NCBI GenBank assembly: GCA_003255065.1
Contig: QAOA01006271.1
Coordinates: 69,821-133,820 of the forward strand
From: Cercis canadensis
Taxonomy: Eukaryota > Streptophyta > Magnoliopsida > Fabales > Fabaceae
Length of the DNA stretch: 64,000 nt
Reading direction: 5' to 3'
The position numbers were made by a program, and so were the translations under genes. Shown here in pieces: positions 47,017 to 57,670 of the stretch; position 1 is the first letter of the stretch, and every line of letters starts with the position of its first letter. A model generated the notes under the pieces. The model saw only the letters and a program-made list of their open reading frames with translations. It had not been told where the DNA came from and did no database searches.

Positions 47017-50000
47017 GTTGGTGAGTGAATATCCTTCAGTCCCGGCTTGCTGATTAACTCCTGAAACTTCTGAGTTGGGAGACCCTTAGTGAGGGCATCT
47101 GCTATTTGATGTTCAGACCGGATGTATGGGAGATTAATTATGGCATTTTCCAGTTTTTCTTTTATAAAATGCCTATCAATCTCCACATGCTTCGTTCGGT
47201 CATGCTGAACTGGATTATGGGCAATGCTAATTGCTGATTTGTTGTCACAATACAAATTCACTGGTGTGACTCTCTTAATCCTCAAATCATCTAGTATTAT
47301 CTTTAACCATAATAACTCACAAATTCCTTGAGCCATAGCTCTGAATTCTGCTTCTGCACTTGATCTTGCCACCACGTCTTGTTTCTTACTCCTCCAAGTT
47401 ACCAAGTTACCACCAACAAAGGCACAGTACCCTACAGTGGATCGTCTATTAACTTGAGAACCTCCATAATCAGCATCTGCATATCCTTCTACCAATAATT
47501 CCTGATGTGGTTGAATGAGGAGTCCTACTCCAGGTGTAGATTTCAAATATTGTAGGATCCTCTGGACTGCTTGCATATGTTCTTTCCCTGGATCATGCAT
47601 AAATTGACTCACAACACTTACTGCATATGCAATATTTGGTCTAGTGTGTGAAAGATAAATTAACCTCCCAACTAAACGCTGGTATCTTCCTTTTTCTATG
47701 GCAGTATCTCTCTCTCTTTCATTCAGACGGTGATCTCTCTCAATGGGGGTGCTTGCTGGCTTGCTTCCCAATGTCCCTGTGTCCTTTAACAAATCAAGGA
47801 CATATTTTCTTTGAGACAAAAAAATTCCTTCCTTAGAGTAAGCAACTTCTATACCCAAAAAATACTTCAATTTTCCCAAGTCTTTCATTTCAAATTCTCG
47901 GGCCAATTCAGACTTCAATCTTTCTCTTTCAACCATATCATTTCCTGTTACTATAATATCATCAACATACACCAACAAAGCTGTAAGCTCCCCTTTAGGT
48001 GAGTGTTTTATGAACAGTGTGTGATCCCCTCTACTCTGCACATATTTCATCTTCTTCATTGCCTTTGCAAATCGCTCAAACCATGCTCTAGGTGACTGTT
48101 TTAGCCCATAAAGTGCCTTTCTAAGTTTACACACTCTTTTGTCACCAAAGTTTTTATTAAACCCAGGTGGTGGCTCCATGAACACCACTTCTTCTAAATC
48201 TCCATGCAAGAAGGCATTTTTTACATCAAACTGCTGTAAGGACCATTGGAAGTAAACTACAAGGGCTAGTAAAACTCGAACTGTGTTCATCTTTGCCACA
48301 AGCGCAAAGGTTTCTACATAATCTATCCCCAATTTCTGAGTATACCCTTTTGCAACCAATCTTGCCTTATATTGCTCTAAAGTCTCATCTGCCTTATACT
48401 TCACAGTAAAGACCCATCTACAGCCCACTAGTACTACTCCTAGAGGTTTGACAACAATGTCCCATGTTTTATTTTTCTCAAGTGCTCTCATTTCCTCTTT
48501 CATGGCTTGTGACCAATTCTTGTTTTTTAAGGCTTCTTGCACAGTTCGTGGGATATTTATGGTAGATAGTGCTGACAAGAAGGCTTCATATTGGGTTGAA
48601 AGCTTATGGTAGGACAGATAATTGGATATAGGGTGCTGAGTGCAACTTCTTTTTCCTTTTCTCACAGCAATGGGTAGATCAAGGTCTAAGTTAGTTTCAG
48701 CAGGTAAAGCAGAATCATTTTCAAGAACAGAATCATTTCCAACCAAAGTATTATCAATGGAAGTATTGTTGGGTTCTAATTCCATACCTGATCTTTCTCT
48801 ATGAGTTTCAGCAGGAGTTGGATCCAATGATTGGACATGCTGCTGAGTAGACCGAGACCCATATCTCCTTGAGTACACTTTAAGTGGTTCTGTGGGCTTT
48901 GGAATGGCAACTGCTTTATCTTCTGGAGGTGCAGAAATGGGATCATCGTGAAGAGATGACTCAATAGGTGGTGGAAGACTAAGAGGTGGAATTGGTGATG
49001 TTGGAGATGTATGCTCACCGGCATAAGATTTCTCCCCCTGTCGGTGAGAAAAGTAGTATGGGATAGATTCACAAGAAGTGACATCCATAGAAACATAAAA
49101 TTTCCTAGTGGGAGGATGAAAACACTTGTACCCTTTTTGAACACTAGAATACCCTAAAAGTATACACTTAAGGGCTCTTGGGTCAAGTTTGCCACGATTT
49201 TGTCTATGAATGTGGACAAATGCTAGGCAACCAAAAACTCTAGGGTTTGGTGTGTTCAAGGACATGGAGTTGGGATGATGATTTAGAAGAACATCTAGAG
49301 GGCTTTTGTTTAAGAGAGACTTGGAGGGTAGACGATTAATGAGAAATACTGCTGTGAGGACAGCTTCACCCCAGAAATGTTTGGGAACATGCATTTGGAA
49401 GAGTAGAGAACAAGTAACCTCAAGTAAGTGACGGTTCTTTCGTTCAGCTACCCCATTTTGTTGTGGGGTGTTGACACATGATGATTCATGGACAATTCCC
49501 TCTTGATCAAAAAAGGAGTTAAGAGTATGATTGAAATAGTCTCTTGCATTATCTGATCTGAATTTTTTAATGGAGACACCAAACTGATTAGAGACCAGCC
49601 TACAGAATTTAGGGAGGACTTGGCTAATTTCTGACTTTTCTTTTAGAAGATATAGCCAAGTCAGTCTAGTACAATCATCAATGAAGGATATAAACCATTT
49701 GGCCCCATTAATATTTGCAATTTTAGAAGGTCCCCAAACATCGGTATGGATCAAAGAAAAAGGAATACTTGAAATTTTATTGATCATTGGGAATGGCACT
49801 CTATGGTGCATTGCAAACTCACAAGACTCACAATGCAAAGTACTAAAATTGACACTCTTAAACAAAGCAGGAAACATCGACTTCATCAAAGAGAAAGGTG
49901 GATGACCAAGTCTACAATGCTCTAGCCACACTTTTTCAACACTACTGTTTGAGACACTATGAGCTGAAGAAGCAAGAGGGGACTGAACTTGAGATAGGGT

Positions 50001-50912
50001 GAAAACATGTTGTGGGATTTTGGAAGGAAAACTACTGTTGGTACTCTCAAGATAATATAGTCCATTCCACTCCTTAGCATATCCAATCATCTTCCCCGTC
50101 CTCCTTTCCTGAAAAACACAGTGAGAAGAATTAAAAATAGCAAGGCAGTCAAGGCTCTTTGTAAGTTGATGGATAGAGAGAAGGTTGGCAGAGATTTTTG
50201 GCACATGGAGGACTTTCTTTAAGGGGAAATTAGGAGACAGATCAATATTACCTTCTCCTGTCACCTTAATGGGCTTACCATTGGCCACAAAGATGGATTT
50301 AATGTTGGAACAGGGTTTAAAGGTCTTAAAGGAGTGTAAGGAATGGGTCATGTGGTCAGTTGCACCTGAGTCTATGATCCAAGATCCTGGGACTAATTTA
50401 GAAGCCTTAAAATTATCAGAAGTTAGACACTTACCTGACTGAGCAAGAGAGCATGAGCTGGATGTCAAAGTTTCAAGGAAAGCTCGCAGCTTTCCAACTT
50501 CTTCCTCATTAAGGGACTGAACAGTATCATTCTCAGAGGGATCAGATTGCAGTGCTGTTTCTTTTGCTGTGAAGTTGGCTTGAGTACGATGCTGCTTAAT
50601 GCGGTTCAAGACCTGCTCCTTGCCATGCAATTTGAAGCAATTATCCCTTGTATGTCTGGGTTTCTTGCAATGGGTACACCACAAATTGTCACGGTTTGGA
50701 GCTTTATTGAATTCTGGCCTGGATCCTATTCTTCGGTTCTCCCTCTTTGTAGCAGTGAGGGCTGATTCAGCATTAGAGGTACTATCCATCATGATAGCAC
50801 GACGCCTTTCCTCTCCTCGAATAATATAGAATGTCTCATTCAGATTTGGTAGAGACTCTTTCCCAAGAATCTGAACCCGAACTTGATCAAGTTCCTCATT
50901 TAAACCAACCAA
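47013..50912 (-). CDS. Copia B pol polyprotein (knuckle, protease, integrase, RT, RNase H)
   Basis: An open frame of 1299 residues. The order is CCHC knuckle at about residues 79-92, protease DSGA at 181-184, and the integrase zinc part (HCRLGH...CESC) at 332-364. The integrase core has D391, D454 and E490 in normal contexts. The reverse transcriptase has FDVKNAFLHGDL near 895 and YVDD at about 982-985. RNase H follows to about 1270, with YADADYGG and SSAEAEFRAM. Integrase before RT is the Copia order. No internal stop is seen. The frame lies downstream of a stop that separates it from most of gag, so translation as one polyprotein would be blocked in this copy. Confidence 0.95.
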   Translation of the reverse strand: MVGLNEELDQVRVQILGKESLPNLNETFYIIRGEERRRAIMMDSTSNAESALTATKRENRRIGSRPEFNKAPNRDNLWCTHCKKPRHTRDNCFKLHGKEQVLNRIKQHRTQANFTAKETALQSDPSENDTVQSLNEEEVGKLRAFLETLTSSSCSLAQSGKCLTSDNFKASKLVPGSWIIDSGATDHMTHSLHSFKTFKPCSNIKSIFVANGKPIKVTGEGNIDLSPNFPLKKVLHVPKISANLLSIHQLTKSLDCLAIFNSSHCVFQERRTGKMIGYAKEWNGLYYLESTNSSFPSKIPQHVFTLSQVQSPLASSAHSVSNSSVEKVWLEHCRLGHPPFSLMKSMFPALFKSVNFSTLHCESCEFAMHHRVPFPMINKISSIPFSLIHTDVWGPSKIANINGAKWFISFIDDCTRLTWLYLLKEKSEISQVLPKFCRLVSNQFGVSIKKFRSDNARDYFNHTLNSFFDQEGIVHESSCVNTPQQNGVAERKNRHLLEVTCSLLFQMHVPKHFWGEAVLTAVFLINRLPSKSLLNKSPLDVLLNHHPNSMSLNTPNPRVFGCLAFVHIHRQNRGKLDPRALKCILLGYSSVQKGYKCFHPPTRKFYVSMDVTSCESIPYYFSHRQGEKSYAGEHTSPTSPIPPLSLPPPIESSLHDDPISAPPEDKAVAIPKPTEPLKVYSRRYGSRSTQQHVQSLDPTPAETHRERSGMELEPNNTSIDNTLVGNDSVLENDSALPAETNLDLDLPIAVRKGKRSCTQHPISNYLSYHKLSTQYEAFLSALSTINIPRTVQEALKNKNWSQAMKEEMRALEKNKTWDIVVKPLGVVLVGCRWVFTVKYKADETLEQYKARLVAKGYTQKLGIDYVETFALVAKMNTVRVLLALVVYFQWSLQQFDVKNAFLHGDLEEVVFMEPPPGFNKNFGDKRVCKLRKALYGLKQSPRAWFERFAKAMKKMKYVQSRGDHTLFIKHSPKGELTALLVYVDDIIVTGNDMVERERLKSELAREFEMKDLGKLKYFLGIEVAYSKEGIFLSQRKYVLDLLKDTGTLGSKPASTPIERDHRLNERERDTAIEKGRYQRLVGRLIYLSHTRPNIAYAVSVVSQFMHDPGKEHMQAVQRILQYLKSTPGVGLLIQPHQELLVEGYADADYGGSQVNRRSTVGYCAFVGGNLVTWRSKKQDVVARSSAEAEFRAMAQGICELLWLKIILDDLRIKRVTPVNLYCDNKSAISIAHNPVQHDRTKHVEIDRHFIKEKLENAIINLPYIRSEHQIADALTKGLPTQKFQELISKPGLKDIHSPT

Positions 50913-50942
50913 GAACTCAAATACTCGATCCCGCTCCCTCTC

Positions 50943-51476
50943 CTAAAGAAGGGCTTGAGTGTCTTCACTTGAATTCAGTTTCAGTTTTCGGTACAGATCC
51001 ATCTCCTGCCATAAACTGGTCAACACATTATAATACTCTGAAACAAACAGATTACCTTGTTCGGTATGAGCAATCCGAGTCTTTAACTCATAGACAACAG
51101 CGGCATCTTGTGCCTTCGAATAGGTTTTCTTAACCATCTCCCAGATCTGTTTTGATGTTTCAAGAAACATGAAATTCTGAGAAATTTCAAGCTTCATTGA
51201 ATTCAACAGCCAGGTCATGATGATTGTGTCCTCAACATCCCAGGACTTCAACTTCTCATCTAGACCATTTGGTGGATCTTCAATAAGATGATGAAGTTTT
51301 TGTTTGCCTTTGAGAGCCAGCGTTACCAATCTTGCCTACTGTAGATAGTTTTTTCAATCTAGTCGGGCAGCAACTCCTAAATTCTGCAGTTCAGTAGTTG
51401 CAGAGTTGGTTTTTGGTGGCTCCAAGAGGGTATATTGTGATTCAGAAGCAGGGATACTCTTGGAAGCTTCAGACAT
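50943..51476 (-). pseudogene. Copia B gag, three in-frame stops
   Basis: The likely start is the ATG at 51474-51476 (MSEASKSIPASES...). Two stops fall near 51345-51360, and a TAG follows near 50943 between the capsid-like region and the part fused to pol. The capsid region resembles that of Copia A (DTIIMTWLLNSM, WQEMDLYRKLK). All three breaks are single-codon changes in one frame, in line with recent decay. Confidence 0.85.
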
Positions 51477-51611
51477 TTCTGTGGCAGTGAATGGTGATGA
51501 AGGCCTTGAGGGATGAATAGCAACTAGGGCTAAAGAAGCAACCTAATTTGAAAGGGCAATTTTTGACGGCTATGAAGGCCTAAGTGAGGAATTGCGGAAG
51601 AGCAGATTATA

Positions 51612-51623
51612 GCTCTGATACCA
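51612..51623 (-). other. Primer-binding site of Copia B
   Basis: TGGTATCAGAGC on the minus strand directly after the 5' LTR. Confidence 0.92.
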
Positions 51624-51863
51624 TGAACAATTAAGGTTCTATGGAAGAAGTAATTCCAATTGTATTACTCAGAGGCAATTGCCTGAATATATATACAAGA
51701 TATACAGCAGCTGTCCTCCTCTAATTAGGTGGACAGATAGCTACAATTAAGGGAGAATATACAGCCTATAATCAGGGAGATTTGCCTAAGGAAATAAATG
51801 ACAAAATATTCCATAAATAGAATCCCTATAAGTTAGGAGAGAATATCTACACTATCTCTAACA
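51624..51863 (-). repeat. 5' LTR of Copia B
   Basis: 240 bp, from TGTTAGAGATAGTG at 51863 to TTGTTCA at 51624 in element orientation. Confidence 0.93.
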
Positions 51864-51868
51864 ACTAA

Positions 51869-51934
51869 CACTGCTGAGTATTTTATTCCATTCTCTGGTT
51901 ATCTATCTCTAGATTTATTAGTGGGTTCCTAACA
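51869..51934 (+). repeat. 5' LTR of Gypsy C, right part
   Basis: The short remainder of the LTR ends GGGTTCCTAACA. AATTGGTCCGACCTGCCGG follows as a likely primer-binding site, then gag from 51999. Confidence 0.6.
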
Positions 51935-51998
51935 AATTGGTCCGACCTGCCGGATCCATTTCATTGTGGGAAAGATTAGTTGATTCCTAGAGTGATTT

Positions 51999-52932
51999 CA
52001 TGCCACCAAAAATGTCAGACAGAGTGGATGTTTTAGAGGCTGAATTGGCATCGCTAAGGGTTGGAATGGGTGATATGCAGTCTTCATTCAAGTCTGCTTT
52101 GATGTACATGCAGCACTCTTTACTGCAGGAAGTTAGTAGAATGTTAACAGGAGTTTCATCTACATCAAGGGAGAAGTCCACCTTGCCTCCTTGGCAGCAC
52201 TGAGTGGAAGTAGTGCAGGAGGATTCATTAGAGGAATATAGGATGTCAGTACGTAAGGTGGAGCTATCTATGTTCAATGGCACTAATTTTGTAGGATGGA
52301 TTACTAGAGCTGAAATTTATTTCGAAGTACAAAACACCTCCAAAGAAGTTAAGGTCAAGTTAGCCAAGCTTAGTATGGAAGGGGCTACCATAAACTGGTT
52401 TAATCTCCATGAAACGGAGGATAATTTGTCTTGGGATAAGTTGAAGAGAGCACTAATTGCTCGTTATGGGGGCCGGAAATTCGAGAATCCTTTTGAGGAA
52501 CTCTCTGCCTTGAAGCAAACAGGAGCTGTAGAGGATTAAATCGAGAAATTCGAGCTGATTTCATCCCAAGTAGGCAGGTTACCGGAAGAACAATAAGCCG
52601 GTTACTTCATGAGTGGCTTACGACCCATTATTCGACATCGGGTACACACACTGAACCCCACCTCTCGACCACAGCTAATGAAAACGGCAAAAGACATTGA
52701 AGAGGAGCTGGCCGGAGAAGATGACGCGGGAGAGAAGCAATTTCAGGGACGATATTGGGGTCAGAGCAATCGAGAATCAGTTCCTCGAAGTGGATCGCGA
52801 TGCTACCCGGTTCAAAGGAATTTGGGCTTCTCCAACACGGTGGGCCAGGCTGCTAACTCAGATGGGTGGAGTTCAGGTCAAACCAGTTATCAATCCCCAT
52901 CGCATCCTTCGGGTCAAGCATCGAACAAATAA
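51999..52932 (+). pseudogene. Gypsy C gag, decayed and truncated
   Basis: Plus-strand Retrotrans_gag-type protein. A coiled amino end (RVDVLEAELASLRVGMGDMQ) is followed by the capsid core with FNGTNFVGWITRAEIYFEVQ and WFNLHETEDNLSWDKLKRAL, then a glutamine- and serine-rich part. Stops lie at 52201, about 52537 and about 52594. The knuckle, protease, RT and 3' LTR are absent, because the element ends at about 52932. This Gypsy is different from the one at 1-2644. Confidence 0.8.
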
Positions 52933-53609
52933 TGACTTCCTACAAAAGATCATCCTACAAAACTGTTATGTCAATTGTAACTTCTACAAGAGGAAGAAGC
53001 AGTATGTACAAAAACATTTAAAGAGAGAAGTTCTTAAACCAGAATAAGAAGAAAAGGGCAGTATATTATTACCTATGACCTATCTCTCTGCAGATATACA
53101 TAGCTGTATCATCTTAAGATAAAAGCTGACCTTATATTTCAACTAATTGTCATTTTGCATCAGCTCCCCTAAACTAGTGCTAAATGTTATCATTCCCAGT
53201 TTGTTACATAGGCTCCGTTTGGATGGAACAAAGAATTTTTATTAAAAAAAATTTCCAAAGAAAATTTTTCTTTTTATTTGGATCAACTGAAATTTTTTTC
53301 ACATGTACCACTATTGAAATTAACTCATAAGTACAGAAATAGAAGGAAATTTTGAAACCATGGTTCCTCAAATGTAAAGCTCTCTCAGAAAAAAACTGGA
53401 AGTTTCAAAGAAGCCCCTTAGTTTGTGTCTATAGCACCAAAAAAGTAAAAATTTATCAATTATACATTTCCACCAACCAAGTGCATATGAGGGTTCATTG
53501 CTAAAATGAAGGCTGATTCCTCATTAATATGAATTGATAAGAAAGTTCATGCATACAAATAACTGTTAAATCCTAGAAATAATCTTCCCCACTAGACTAT
53601 TAAATCCTT
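52933..53609. other. Non-coding spacer right of the retroelement nest
   Basis: Contains a GGCTCCGTTTGGATGGAAC-like Tourist end near 53213 without a clear partner. No gene was recognised. Confidence 0.45.
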
Positions 53610-53789
53610 CAGTTACAGGAACTTTTTGACGATTCCAACCTTTACATACTTGCTCATAAACTTCTATTCCCAGTCCTGTAATGCCTCAAGCTTAAATGGA
53701 CCAAGATAAGAGATACCACTAGTCAGATCCTTCTCTTCAAAAGACAATTTTGCTAAAGCTTTCCTAGCATCCTTGGTGCATAAAACATG
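53610..53789 (-). pseudogene. Membrane steroid-binding (MAPR/cytochrome b5-like) exon, decayed
   Basis: The minus strand encodes KDARKALAKLSFEEKDLTSG, then LGPFKLEALQDWE, a TAG (53664-53666), and KFMSKYVKVGIVKK. This is the carboxyl half of the cytochrome-b5-like haem/steroid-binding domain of membrane steroid-binding proteins. A CAG acceptor-like border precedes it at 53790-53792. The in-frame stop inside the conserved DWExKFMSKY block and a later frame shift indicate a pseudogene. The haem-domain start (YGPGGPY) was not found upstream. Confidence 0.65.
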
Positions 53790-54966
53790 CTGGAAGAACA
53801 CATATACAAGTGGTCAGATGAGTGATAGAACTAGAGCTCAAATACTGAAGGATATGGGGGGACCGTAAGTGACAAAAATTAATTATTGGCTAGCATGACA
53901 AAGCATCTCAGTTGTGAACATAAAATAGAAACCATTTTTGGATGGAAGGGGGCTCCCCTTTCCTACATACTCAGCTAAGTTTCACCAAAGACTTGAACTA
54001 CTATCAAATCTAGTTAATTACAGTAGACCATGTAGACACCATTGCAACAAGAATAAACCATGTTTCTTAAGGATAAACTACACAATCAAAGTAAATGAAA
54101 CCAGATTGACAAATGATGCACATCCACTCATTGCAAGGTAAAGAACCTAAAATTGTGTTAATTTCAGAGGAACTGAAAAGCTGTCATGTTGCAATAAAGA
54201 TACCCAAAGCAAAAGCTTGCCCATTTCTACAAGCTGTAAACTGAGATGGGATATTTTACTGCACTTCCAAATTGATACTCGACGGTAAATGTATATTCGC
54301 TACAAATAAAAAAAAAAAAAAAAAAAAAGGGGGAAAGNAAAAAAAAAAAAAAAAAAAAAAGGGGGAAAAGTCCTTTGCTTCGAGAGCTGCAATAACTGAA
54401 CTGAGAACTAAACTAACTTCAAAACAGAATGATGGCAATTAACATAACTTAAGACCCTCTCACTTACAGATGTTCCCAATATTACACATCTTATGCTCGC
54501 AAACCTTTCATGGGAGCAAAATTGAAATAGAATTCCTGTATCAAATTCAACGCTATTCTACACAAACGGGGAAACTTAAAAGATCACTACATGCACAGCC
54601 AATAAAGCAATCCCCTATGGCAATTTGAATTCTAATAAATGATCTGTTCAATTTAAAAAAACAAATCAGGAAGAAATTTTTTAAAAAAAAAAAATTTGAA
54701 TGGAGGCAGAGTTACAGACTTACTGTTACAGGTCGAGAATGGAGGCTGAGCGGTGGGTCTGGTGCTGCGTGCTGGTCTGAGCGCCTGAGCGGTGCCGGTG
54801 ATGGTGGGTGAGAGCGAGAGGACCAAGAGTGAGAGCTGCGAGGGTCGACAGCGGGCAATTAGAGAATTAGGATTTGAATTCTGAACTGGGGAAAAGAACT
54901 GGCAAAAATAAAAAAACAATAAAACTGGGCTAATGGGCCAGCCAAGCCACCACGGCCGGAATTCGA
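53790..54966. other. Spacer with a GC-richer, UTR-like patch
   Basis: 54700-54890 is CpG-richer than its surroundings and on the minus strand has CT-rich, leader-like sequence. It could be the old promoter and first exon of the MAPR-type gene or of another gene. The 108-aa frame over it has no recognisable domain. Poly(A) with an N lies at 54310-54360. Confidence 0.4.
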
Positions 54967-55441
54967 GACCTTTTGACACAAATATTATATTTTGTAAAAG
55001 TATTTACTTAATTATTATAATTTTTAAATTATTTACACAAATATTACACTTTTTAAAAATTCAAAAAAAAAAAAAAGATTTTCAGACACGTGGGACCCAC
55101 CAGACACGCCGTGAGGCCCATGACATGTCCCAATAGGCCAAAATTTGTCTATTGTTCCAGAGTTGTGGGCCCTATGTCAGTGAAAAAGCAGTTTGTGTCA
55201 ATGGAAAAAACTAAGTGCTGTCGTGTTGAGAAGGAAATTGAGTATATAAGGAAACAATGGACGAATTTTGGCTTATTGGGACACGCCGTGAGGCCTACGG
55301 TGTATCTAGTGGGTCCCACGTGTTCGAAAATCTTTTTTTTTTAAAAAATTTTTAAAAAGTGTAATATTTGTGTAAATAGTTTGAAAGTTATAATATTTGG
55401 GTAAATACTTTTACACAATGTAATATTTATGTCAAAAAGCC
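54967..55441. mobile_element. Mutator-type MITE
   Basis: 475 bp, nearly fully palindromic. The ends are GACCTTTTGACACAAATATT and, in reverse complement, GGCTTTTTGACATAAATATT. The imperfect 9-bp duplication is GGAATTCGA (54958-54966) and GAAATTCGA (55442-55450). The inner arms carry ACACGTGGGACCCACC and its complement, so a G-box sits in each arm. No coding capacity. Confidence 0.8.
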
Positions 55442-55450
55442 GAAATTCGA

Positions 55451-56408
55451 ATGGTCACAAGTTAATTCGGCCTAATTTTATTTGTGTTGAGATTTCATGA
55501 ATTCAGCTCTCTTTTATATTAGTAGTTCTAAGTATCTGGTCGAGGTTGAGAAAAAAAAAAAAAAATCTTTATTTTTTTGAAGAAATATTTTCCTTCAAAA
55601 TCTGAGCAAATTTTTTTTTCAACAAAACAAACAATAGAAATTTCTTTTATGCTAGAAAATTTTTCTAAAGAATTAATTTTTAGTAAAACAAACAAAGCCT
55701 TAAATTAATAAATTGAAGCTTCCCAACAAATATTTCCACACAAGGTTGAGTCATATTTGTTTATCTATTCACTTCCCCCACTTATACTCGTGTTACCAAT
55801 CAAGAATTGCTGAAACGGAAATAATTTGTAGGTGCAAGGACCTAAACTGTGTACAAGCTGTAATTCATGTTTTAGTAACCCTAATGTGATGAACCAGTTT
55901 TGCCAGTTCTTGTGGTTTAACTCAAATGGCCAGAAACTCTGTTCAATGAGAAACATGACATGCACTACTTTAAAGTATTGGCAGAATTATCAGACTTAAC
56001 ATTGACAGTACTGCCCAAAAAAACATTAATATTGATAATGGACAAATTCAGGTGAAAGTGATCAGATTTCCAATATTTTATATTGAAAATGAATCAGTTT
56101 TCAATTTTTATTTGGCAATTACTAGCTAGGGCTTAACTTGAAATCAACTGGTTTCAGAATTCTAGATATGTAATTGCTTGGATGGTTAACTCCTTTAAAG
56201 ATCAAGTATCATAGCAACAAACTCACTTTTGCATTCATTCACACATAATCACTCTACAATACATAATCAAACCATTATAAATGCTACATTTATGGCTCTT
56301 ATTATTTAAAACCAGAATTAGTACTAGTAACTAACAAAGCAGGTAAGACTGGAACCAAACATTGATCAAAGTGATGGTTCCATTTTCATTCTTCAAAAAG
56401 CATGAAGT
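55451..56408. other. Downstream flank of the GILT gene
   Basis: Non-coding AT-rich sequence. A Tourist-like end (AACAAACAAAGCCTTA near 55690) lacks a clear partner. The last 200 bp should hold the GILT 3' UTR. Confidence 0.45.
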
Positions 56409-57597
56409 CTATGGGGACACCCTGTCCTCGTCACGAACATGGCACACTGCAAAGTTTGAACTCCTCTCTTCAATTGAGCTTGTTACCCTCGCCTTGCAAC
56501 CTTTGGGCTTGCGATGACCTTTGTAGGCATTGCAGATTTCACTTATCAGTGTATCAAATTTCTGTACCAGGAAATTAGGGGTTCTTTAGGGAGAGATATA
56601 TAATTGCAAAAGAAACACAGATGTGAAATATTATGTTACTAACAGTATAGAGTGGTTTGTTATTCACTGTCACCCAAGGTACAAATTGATGTGGAGGGTT
56701 TAGTCCTTCAGTTTCTTCAGCATTCTGCAGGATAAGCTGCATGGTAATTTTTTTAGAGAGTTCATGAGAGTTTTGTATCAATTGTATCCAATTCGAACTC
56801 TAAAAGACTCAAATTGATACAACAACTATATTGTGAAACTAACCTCATTCCCATGCCCATTTTGATAACATGACTGAATAATTTTTGGATCCAATTTTTG
56901 ATCCTTGCTGCAAGATACCCAGATTTTTTCATCATACTGCTGCTGTAAGTGAGTCTCAACACAGGAGACGAAGGGAAAACTCTTTTCCTGCATCAGAGTC
57001 ATAAGTATTACGGGTTCATAAATAGAAAGCAGACATAGATGTTAATAGAATATTTGATGTCTCTTACCAGTGGCCAAGCATCAAGGGCACATGCTTCTAT
57101 GGTATTATAGTAGCACTCATGAGCACCATGCTACACATTTTGAAACCAAATAAAGAAAAATTTAAATCAGAGAAATGATTAACAATGTCAAACATGCTAA
57201 GTGAAAATATACTAAACAACTTCAAAAGGATTTTCTTTATAGAATTATTGACCTAGACAAGGATGAAACTAAGGTGGCACGGAAATGGGACCTGGCAAGA
57301 AATAGTGTTGTTTTTGGGGCCTTGTCTTTGAGCATTGCCATAGGGCACTAGATGGAGGTTGATAATGGCCATCAGATCCTTCTTCTTATAGAGATCTGCA
57401 AGATCAGTCACTACAAACTGCTGACAACCTGGGCAGAGAGATTCATAATACAGAGAAAGATTGACCTTTTCATTGTACCCATGGTGCCCATCTTCAGTTT
57501 TATTGTTTAACTCAAAAGAAGAATGAGATGGACTGATGGTCATCAAAAGAAGAGAAATCCCAAGAAAGAGGGAGGAAAACAAACGAGGTGAGGCCAT
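56409..57597 (-). CDS. GILT: GILT-family thiol reductase, secreted or vacuolar
   Basis: The family reduces disulfide bonds in proteins inside lysosomes or vacuoles or in secretions. Five exons: 57292..57597, 57068..57130, 56844..56987, 56644..56736 and 56409..56561 (minus), all joined in phase 0 with GT-AG borders, 252 aa. Residues 1-27 form a signal peptide (MASPRLFSSLFLGISLLLMT...). The active site is CPGC at residues 55-58 (CxxC), after LSLYYESL. Exons 1 and 2 join to give the family signature CQHGxxECxxNxxExC (here HGAHECYYNTIEAC). Later exons carry further cysteines and PPHQFVPWVTVNNKPLY, as in other members. N-glycosylation sites NKT, NLS and NNT are present. An in-frame ATG 48 bp upstream (57643-57645) lies before the expected transcription start, so the ATG at 57595-57597 is preferred. 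No defects seen. Confidence 0.93.
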
Positions 57598-57660
57598 TTC
57601 TTTGAGCTTATGGTTTGTTGAAGGTTTTAATTGAAGGTAAATCACCTGAAGTTAGTGGAT

Positions 57661-57670
57661 CTTTATATAG
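57661..57670 (-). promoter_or_regulatory. TATA box of the GILT gene
   Basis: CTATATAAAG on the minus strand. Transcription about 30 bp downstream (near 57638) fits the chosen start codon at 57597. Confidence 0.75.

Larger units (their letters stand above)
46757..51863 (-). mobile_element. Full-length Copia B retrotransposon
   Basis: 5107 bp on the minus strand with two LTRs (46757-47005, 249 bp; 51624-51863, 240 bp) and a 5-bp target duplication, ACTAA, at 46752-46756 and 51864-51868. The LTRs differ by one 9-bp indel and about four substitutions by eye, which indicates recent insertion. Pol is open over 1299 codons, while gag has three in-frame stops. It sits inside the LTR of Gypsy C. Confidence 0.95.

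Noticed and set aside
54653-54979. 108-aa minus-strand frame as a protein gene
   Set aside because: No domain is visible, the frame crosses a poly(A)-like tract, and it is better explained as leader or first-intron sequence of an old gene.
57598-57645. Upstream in-frame ATG of the GILT gene as the real start
   Set aside because: It lies between the TATA box and the expected transcription start, and would bury the signal peptide.
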